From Impatiens glandulifera (lineage: Eukaryota > Streptophyta > Magnoliopsida > Ericales > Balsaminaceae), in contig NW_025919456.1 of assembly GCF_907164915.1 (NCBI RefSeq), forward strand, positions 1 through 64,000: DNA of 64,000 bases, read 5' to 3'. The position numbers and the translations under genes are program-made. Numbering within the stretch: position 1 is the stretch's first letter; each line of letters starts with the position of its first letter. Below are positions 55,575-64,000 of this stretch, in pieces. The notes beneath the pieces were generated by a model. That model worked only from the letters and a program-made list of their open reading frames with translations. It made no database searches and was not told the DNA's origin.

Positions 55575-57710
55575 ATAGGCATATAGCATGAAATGGGTAG
55601 TTTTTTCTAAGCCTACATGACTAAATACTATGTTACTAATAACCTAATTTATTGTAGTAGTTTAAGTGATATTAAATTTTATGTGATAAATCATAAGTAT
55701 TAGATTGAATTCTTACTTAAAAAACTTAGATTACATGAATTGACTATATATCTTGTTAACCATTTGAAATTAATCTAGTTTAACAAAAATATATATATAT
55801 GTTTAGTAAAAATAAGAGAATTAACATTAAAATAACTCAAATAGTATTTAAGAAATCAAATATTTTATGTTTGATTCTCATTCAAACCCATCTAAATTAA
55901 AGTGGGGTTATAACAATAAACATCGTGTTAGATTTTTAAATAAATACAACAAAAATACAAATAAAATAATAGTAACACTTAATTATAAAAGTTGTGAATT
56001 AAAGACTTAGTTGAGAAAGTCAACAAATTAAACCATGCAAATAGTAGTAGTATTTATTATTCTTTCCACATGACGTCTAATCCGGTTTTGAAGTTTCTTC
56101 ATGTTTCCCTCCACATCAAAAATTCCTCTATCAAAGATATTAATATAATTAAATTAAATATATTTTAATTAATTAGATCAATATCAAATCCTTCTTGTTG
56201 TATTAATATTAATTGTTGTTGGGTTTCTAATAATAATAATAATATTGTTTAGTTTTAATTTATATTAAAAAGTACTATAAAGTTACTATTTAGGCATTAA
56301 CTAACTAATTAATTATTTAATATTGTATATAGATAGTAGTTGAGGGAGGTCCTTTTTTTCTAACTGGTCAGAAATATAATATAAAAATAATTAATGCTTA
56401 TCTGCAACAGAGAAATTAAACAAAAAATAAAATTAAATATTTGTGGATGTCGACAATTGTATAAAGAATTGTTCGTCCAAGTGGCACACAACAGACTACT
56501 TTGACTTTTCTGGCTATGTCGGCAGTGATAACAATTTTTTTACATTTACTAAATTAACTTATTGTAATTTCTTATTTGGAATTATTTACTATACTAAAAA
56601 TAGAGAGATAATACATGTATTTCTCAGTTCTTATAATTTATTGAATATATATAATATATATAAATAAAATGGTTATATTTATATTAACTCTTTTTTTGTT
56701 TTTATGTTTTTGTTGGGTTTTTAAGATGCATAACTTCAATTTCCATTTATGGTATTTTGAAGAATAATCAAATTCCTGATTTTTAATTTATTAAGAATCA
56801 TTTTTGTCAATTAAGTCAAATATTTATCAATTGCTTATATTTAAATGTAATTGATCCAATCATAAATCACATCTTTAATATAACTAGATAATGTTTAATA
56901 ACTAAATATTTTAATAGATAATTGTTTCTTCTATGTAAATAATTTTACTTAGAAACACTTTGAATTGAAAGTAGAATTAGCCTTAAATAAAAAAATATAA
57001 TTAAATTTATTAATATATATAATAACGATGCGTTTACTATACGACTTATTATCATTATTATGGCGATTGGAGAGTGATTTTCTCGGAAATATCGGAGGAG
57101 CTGGTCGGAAGTTGGAACTTCTTTGATTTTCTTGAGAATTGCAGGACCGGTTATCATTTAGTTTCTTGTTATTATTTTTTATTTTATTTTTATTTTATTT
57201 CGAATTATGTTTGGTGACAATTATGACCACTCATTGGGTATTGTTTTGCCGTTTAATTTAAACTAAAAAAAAACTATCTCATGTAAATTAATATTTAAAC
57301 AAGATAATTAAAGGATAAATATTTATAAAAAAAAAAAATCAAACTCAAATCAATCTCCAAAAACAAGCTTTAAATATTTATTTTTTATTAATCAAAATAC
57401 ATTTGTGACATTCTTCAATTTTGATTTTGTACAGAAAAAAATGATCATAGTTTTGTTATTGTTGACTAGAGGAACAAGATGATATTTGAACAAAGTATTT
57501 TTTTGTTGAAAGTCATTGTTTTCAATATAAATAATGTATCATTGATTTTCCCATTTATAAAACTATTTCAGATTATTATGTTTATATATTATTAAAAAAG
57601 AATTATAATCTTTAATCTTCATAACACAAACAAAAACAACTCATTATAAAATATTAACATTTTAAATAGGATAGTTTTATAAAAATCCTATAAAAATAAC
57701 TCTCACATAA

Positions 57711-58530
57711 CTTCTAACTATCATGACAGACACTTATGAGATAAAGCCGACAAGCTCTCGGGTTAGGACGGTCTACCCTATAAGGTAGCCCATTTATTAA
57801 AAATAGTAAAATATTTAATTAAATTTATTGAAATTTTAAACCTAACATAAAAAAGAACAACTCATTATAAAATATTAACATTTTAAATATAATAATTTTA
57901 TAAAAATCCTATAAAAATAACTCCCACCTAACTTCTAACTATTATGACCGGCATTTCTGAGGTAAGCCCGTCAAGCTCTCGGGTTAGGGCACCTAACTTC
58001 TAACTATCATGACCGACACTTCTAAGGTAAGCTCAACATACTCTCAGGTTAGGGCGGTCCACCCTCTAGGGCAGCCCATTTATTAAAAATAATAAAATAT
58101 TTAATTAAATTTATTAAAATTTTAAACCTAACATAAAAAAGAACAACTCATTATAAAATATTAACATTTTAAATATGATAGTTTTATAAATAAAAAAAAC
58201 TATAAAAATAACTTCCACCTAACTTCTAACTATCATGACTGACACTTCTGAGGTAAGCCCGACAAGCTCTCGGGGTAGGGCGGTTCATTCACTAGGGCAG
58301 CCCATTTATTAAAAATAATAAAATATTTAATTAAATTTATTAAAATTTTAAACATAACATATTTTAGTACAGTGGTTCAAGATAAAAAAAATAAAAAAAA
58401 TATTTAATTATAAGTTCAAATATTATCTAATTTTTTTTATTAATTTTTTAAAACTAAACTTAATGCAACCAAAATAAAATATTGAACTTTTATTTATAGG
58501 AAACTGGACAGTCCAAAACTCGGTCTACTA
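57711..58530 (+). repeat. Tandem array of hAT-MITE-derived units, three full and one truncated
   Basis: CTTCTAACTATCATGAC recurs at about 57711, 57931, 57993 and 58225, each followed by GGTAAGCCCGACAAGCTCTCGGGTTAGGGC-like sequence and the AGCCCATTTATTAAAAATA block. The steps are about 220, 62 and 232 bp. The last unit ends AACTGGACAGTCCAAAACTC, the right end of the 55350 family. The array looks like unequal exchange or nested insertion of that element. Confidence 0.75.
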
Positions 58531-61500
58531 TGCTACCTATTTATAAATAAGTGTAACTAACCAAACTCTCAATTTCAAAAAATATTTATTAATGAATAAA
58601 AATTATGATAGAAGACCACTAGGAGGTATATATCATTCTATGGGCAATGTGACCCCCAGAAAATAAATAAATAAATGAATAAAACAAGTTGTGATTCCAT
58701 TTGATAACAATATATAATAATTTTTGTAATAATAAATATGACAAGATCTGAGAAAATAATGACCATAGGATTGAATAAAATTATAATTTTGGAAGTTCAA
58801 AGAAAGGGAAACAGGATAAGTATGGAATGGGCAATAGTATCAAATCATTTTCACTTGAATAAATAAATAAAGCAACAGCCAATAGGATGCGAGTATGTGG
58901 GTTACAGGTGATTACGGGTCCCACTCTCATTGGCTATTGAACAGTCAACAATTGCAGCTTCTACGCGTGGTTGGGCCCCACCCCCCTTCACTCCCTGCCA
59001 ATGTTTTATTAACCTAACTATGGTTACTTTTTTTAACTCTGGTTAGATTAACTCTTCCCATGACTTTTCCCACATAATTCCCATTTTTATTTATTTAATT
59101 TTATTTATGTCAATCACATTTTTTATGGTCTACACTCCACCGCAACATTTTTTTTTTTAATTTTTTTGACTATTTTTTTAACATAATTTATTTAATTTAC
59201 AAAAATAACCACTAAAATGCAAAGCTCAATAAATAATGTTTGGATTATTAGAGATTTTTATTTATATTTTATTTGATAAAAAAAATATTTAAGGGTTTAA
59301 TTGGTTTAATCATTATAATTTATTTATTTTTTAAAATAAAATAATATTATTTCAATATTTTAGTAAATTCTAAGCTTGAATGATATAATAGATGAGTTTT
59401 TGATAAATAAATAAAATTAAGATGAAACCAGCTCTCACTGATCTTTAGTTATTAAAAAATGTTTTGAATAATTAATTTAATTTTTTGTATTTATGTAAAT
59501 ATAAATTATTTTAGATTATTATGATATATTGTTTAAAATATTTTAATTGATTAGACTAATGATTTAATGGTTGATAAATTATTTATTTTTTTTTATAAAT
59601 AACAGTTACTATAGTGGTTCCTAATTAGATATTATCATTTAGAACATCTTAACTTAACTTAAAGTAAGTGTTATGAACCTCTTATATTAAAAATAAATAA
59701 AAAATATTTACACAGACAATTCATTTTTGTCTAACTTTAGACTATGAAGCAAAATTGACATTGAAAACATATTATAGGAATTAAAATTTTGGAAAATATA
59801 ATAATTTTATTTTGCAAAGTTTGATTTTCTGTTATCTATCATTCACAATATGAATAAAGCAAATTTTCTTTCTTTGTGGAAAATTCATTTGGGTCTATTT
59901 TCAATGTCTTTATTTAGTGTTTCCTGGCTAAAGTCATTTGTTTGTTTATTGCTATGTCACTTTTGTTAGAAATATAGACTTTGATTTTTATTCATTGTTA
60001 TCTTACTTTTTCTGTCCATCTTCATGTCTCAATTCCTTTCTTATTAATTATTAGCTCCATTCTCAAATTCATTTCTTATTTATGTATGTTAGAAAAATCA
60101 GTTAGATTTAAATTTCAATCTATAAGACTAATTCTACGTGATTTAATGAGGTTTTAGCGATTTTACAAATTAAGAAGTTGATACTATCTTACCTTCATGT
60201 AATATGTCTTAAAAAAATATGCATTTACTATTTGTAATTTAGATTATATATAATTTTGACTAAGTTTAATAAGTTAGGATTATTTTATTTAGTTATGCTT
60301 AGGTAATTATTTTGTTATTCATTGATTGTTGTTGTTAGGAAGTGACATTTCAAGAGAAATGGTTAGTTTTGTTTTATTTCTTTAATTATAAATTTAAATT
60401 CAATGCAATTGTATAATTTTTTTAGAAAAAGTTGTCTTACTCGATTATGAATACTTTTAAATTAGATTCTATTTTTTACTTGTAAAATATGAAATTCATA
60501 ATGACATTTGAAATAATTTGCCATGGTTTTGTAGATGATAATTTCTGTTTGCTATTGTTATTACTATATATATACTTTTGTTTTTGTTTGCACAAGCAAA
60601 TCATTTTATAGTTATTAATTTGTTTTATTGGTATCTAAATTTGATAATAATAAAAAAAAAAAAAAAAGAGAAGGATATTTGGCAAAAAGAAAAATAATCT
60701 AAATATTTTTTCTTTTTATATATAATTACTATATTTTACACATTTATATAAAATTCAAACAAATTGTTTTAACTTTTTATGTACAAATTTTTTAAAGTCA
60801 TCACCATGATGATCAAAAACCATACTCATACAAAAACAAAATCCATTATTTGTATAAGTTTTTCATCATATTTTTGGATGAATAAAGTCTTTTCACTAAT
60901 ATAGACCTAATTTTATATATAATAAAAATTACAACTAAACATTACATAATTGCTTTTCATCACATTGTTTTAGTATTAAATGATATTTATGTCCTTATCA
61001 TTTTCTCCTATTTTAGCCGACACATTTAAATAATAGTTTTATTAATTAATATGACTTATTGGTTTGAAATAAAAGCAGTTTTGCCCAAATCGTACAGGTC
61101 CTACATTTTATGTAAAACTAATTTATATAATATGATAATTGATACTTAATGTACAAACAAAACATCACTAATAAGTGGCTGAATTGTTCCCTTTATGTTC
61201 ACACACACATACAAAGTATATATATTATTAAAAATATTGTTATTTTGAAATAAAGTTAATTACAAGATGAAGACATATGTATATATATTACATATATATG
61301 GATATTATAAAGTTGCTTTAGAAGCTTCACTTGCATGACAAAGTTGTTGATTATCATATGTTGACTAATCTTAAGTCTTGAAAGATGCCTAATTGAAGTT
61401 AGGTTTCATTTTGGATCCATCTTTAATAACCCTTCAAACTTCTTATGAACCCTATAATTAAATCAACTCAATCAAGTAATATCATTTTTATCTCTATTTC

Positions 61501-61674
61501 GATATTCTCGTATATTTTATTTAAATGATACTTTTTTTCATTAATCATACGATACCTTGATTTTGAGATATTTATCGGGTTGTTATTTATTTGATTTTTT
61601 CTTTTGTATTATAACATATTAATCTAGAATTTTATCTATAAAAATTAAACTAAATAGAATAAGTTAACAATAAT

Positions 61675-62207
61675 TAGGAGGGTTCATCGGTTTGGTTTCG
61701 AGATATTCGAGATATTCGAGATTCTCGATTCGGGTTTTTTGAATTTTTTTATATTTTAAACAAATTTGAAAACCATTTCGAATATTAAAATTCGAATTAG
61801 ATAAATTCAAATTCGGTCGGATATTCGATTCAAACCAAATATTAAACTCACATATATAATTTTACTCTTTATTACCATAATTGCACTTGAACTATTTTAT
61901 TTTTTATTTTTACCATTAATAAATATTAGTGAGTAGAGTTTCATAAATTTGAAAAGGCTAGTGAGTTACCTAATTTAATATATAATAAAATATATAACTA
62001 TTTAATTATATCTAATAAAAATATATAATAAAAAATAAATTTGATTTTTGGTTTGGTTTTCATATTGAAACCATCTAGAAAATCAAACCGAAAATCGTAT
62101 TTGAATTCGAATTTGTTTAAAATTCGATTCAAAAATTGAAAATAAAATTTTATTCGATTTATTCGAATTTGATCAAATATTAAGTTAAAACCAATATTGA
62201 ACACCCT
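61675..62207. mobile_element. Mutator-type MITE, 533 bp, with 9-bp target duplication
   Basis: AACAATAAT flanks both ends (61666-61674 and 62208-62216). The left end TAGGAGGGTTCATCGGTTTG and the right end reverse-complemented AGGGTGTTCAATATTGGTTT are imperfect inverted repeats. The interior is full of ATTCGAATTTGAATTCG-like repeats. It is similar in size and build to the element at 26770-27311. The minus frame 62261-61998 across it is not a gene. Confidence 0.75.
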
Positions 62208-64000
62208 AACAATAATACAATTACAATTTACAAGTAACGAAAGTGTTGTAAAAAATATCATGAATGTGAAAGTATAATTTTGATGTTATCTTGAATCATA
62301 ATAATATAATTTATTGCAATAAAAACGTGCAAATTAATAAAATAGTTGTAGGGTAATATAAGGCATTTATTATATATATTTTTTCATAAAAATCTTAATC
62401 CAAAAATTAAATGAAGGAGATGCCCTACAAATATTAGAGCTAGTATGATCAAATAAAAATAAGTCCATAAAAATGATAATTAATAAAAGCATCTTTTACT
62501 CTTTATTATTTTGTTTTTGTTCGAAATATAAGAGTAAGGAAAATCAGAAATAGAATCAGATCGAGATTAGCAAGATATTTATATTCCCTTCCCGTGATTA
62601 GTACGTTAATCAAAATGTTAATTATTAATAGTGGGGAAATAATTAATTAAATTAATTAAACGTATATTCTTTTGTTGTGTTATGATTATTTTCTTCAACA
62701 CGCGATTTGATCACGTGTTATTGACCCGGTAAAGTGGGTCTTTGCCCATAAGAGAAATCAAGCAACAGTCAATGATTTCTGCCCTAACTAATTATAATTT
62801 AATTTTACTAATATTATTTTTATAATCGTGAAGATTGGGTTCGATTATCATTAAAAACGTTTAGGAATCTTAATTCAAGAGTAAAATAGATATTTTTTTT
62901 ACGTGGATGAATAAAAAATAAGTAAAATAAAAAAATAAAATGTATATTGTAAACTTATTTTAATGTATGGAAAACTTATCATTGACGAGAAAAAAGTTTT
63001 CATGCCAAAGAATAAAGTAAGGTAGTAAAATCTTCATGCCTAATGACAAGTTTTGATAAAGTTTTTATTGAAATAGTTAATTTAGTTTAATTAACCAAAT
63101 AAAAACATTACCATTTGTAATATACAAAACATTTATATTGTTATTCTGTTACAGTCTTATAAAGCGTATGATATCTCTTCTTTCGAATTAACAAGATTAA
63201 ATTCATTATATAATATTATTTAAAAAGAGTACCATTGAAATTTCTTTGTACATGCAATTGAATATAGAGAGGGTGGCTCGAAGACGTCGAATAAATAAAT
63301 AATGTTTGACATTCGATTAGGACGATTTTTCTTGTTCAATTTTTTGTTTTTATCTGAGCTCACCAACTTGTTAAATTGGTCAATCTTGGACATCTCATAA
63401 TAATATTTGTGGCTACCTTATCTTTTTTATTTTTAAAACAAAATAATATAGATAATCAATTTTAAAGAGAAAATTGTTGCTGAAATTTGCAATGTGATTT
63501 TCAATCACATTTGATTCATATATTATTGGGAAACTTTAAATACAAATAAAAAGAGCATTTGGAGTCAAAGATCCATGGTTAGGTAGTCTTTTGCTAAGCA
63601 TCACAATGCCCTAAATGTGCAGTTAAGGGTTGTCCATCGTGGGGTGGGCATAGTTCATTTAGTCATATTTTTACAATTATTTAAAAAAGTAACTAAAAAG
63701 TTACATTTTCCATTTCTTATTTCGATGATCATCTGATGGAGAAGATTGAACCGGAAGTTAAGTTAAGTGATGACCACATTTAATATGAGAAAATAAAAAT
63801 ATTTTGTGATTTTTTTCTGTTTTTTTGGAAGAATAAACTAACTTAAAAAAAATAGAAAACGAAAAGAGAGACAACACAAAAAATTTAAGGGTGCAGTGGT
63901 ACAGTTCGGTTCTTCGGTTTTTTCACCTAAAAATTCATCCCAAATGTTTGGTGTCAGTTTTTTAAAAATATTTTTTGTCGATTGTTGGTTGAATGACTTA

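Larger units (their letters stand above)
50560..64000. other. Gene-poor AT-rich region with small hAT elements and a MITE
   Basis: I find no convincing gene in 13.4 kb. Identified elements are at 52874-53145, 55350-55574, 57711-58530 and 61675-62207. A TA run lies at 52798-52822. 58870-59010 is GC-richer with ATTGGCT boxes and CCCACCCC, but has no adjacent gene. The minus frame 57157-56945 starts with a locally GC-richer stretch I cannot assign. Confidence 0.55.

Noticed and set aside
56945..57157. Minus-strand 70-codon frame starting MITGPAILKKIKEV
   Set aside because: The first 40 codons look somewhat coding, but the rest is low-complexity Ile/Leu and I recognise no family; not called without a search.

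Overview
The window is nuclear DNA from a flowering plant, almost certainly a eudicot. It is AT-rich, its genes carry many short GT-AG introns, and it contains a SOG1-type NAC gene, a CLE peptide gene, a DEVIL/ROTUNDIFOLIA peptide gene and plant transposons of several classes. No species can be named from the sequence. Genes are concentrated in the first half; the second half is mostly transposon-derived or empty.

Region by region. 1-150 is the first exon of an unrecognised minus-strand gene cut by the window edge. 3603-4088 (minus) is a small plant-specific one-membrane-span protein. 8022-8303 (minus) is a CLE peptide precursor whose mature peptide begins with His instead of Arg. 11457-14638 (plus) is a seven-exon YJU2B/CCDC130 (Cwc16) splicing factor whose first coding exon is the ATG alone. 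17243-21385 (plus) is a 14-exon TMEM185-like membrane protein with a C-terminal RING finger. 23033-25855 (plus) is the DNA-damage NAC regulator SOG1 with its SQ phosphosite cluster. 30748-30846 (minus) is a 32-codon DVL/RTFL peptide, too short for usual gene finders.

From 25.8 kb on, transposons dominate: a Mutator-type MITE with a 12-bp target duplication (26770-27311), a tandem array with tRNA-like promoter boxes around a long TA microsatellite (28.1-29.1 kb), a decayed LINE end (33.2-33.5 kb), and two approximately 3-kb LTR-like direct repeats (35.1-37.8 and 39.0-42.1 kb), the second carrying a SINE. Next comes an intact 8260-bp Mutator-like element (42292-50551) with identical 86-bp terminal inverted repeats and a perfect 8-bp target duplication. 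It carries two convergent genes: a three-exon MuDR-type transposase (890 aa) on the plus strand and a three-exon DUF1985 plus Ulp1-type (C48) protease gene (939 aa) on the minus strand. That is the layout of Kaonashi-type MULEs. A TGACGC/GCGTCA motif recurs at both ends, in introns, between the genes and as a 19-copy 14-bp array upstream of the protease gene. From 50.5 to 64 kb there are only small hAT-type elements and another MITE in AT-rich DNA.

The host genes are independent single genes with no evident pathway grouping. The two MULE genes form one functional unit: transposase plus accessory protease. All exon structures were derived by hand from splice signals, reading frame and family resemblance; no search was run.
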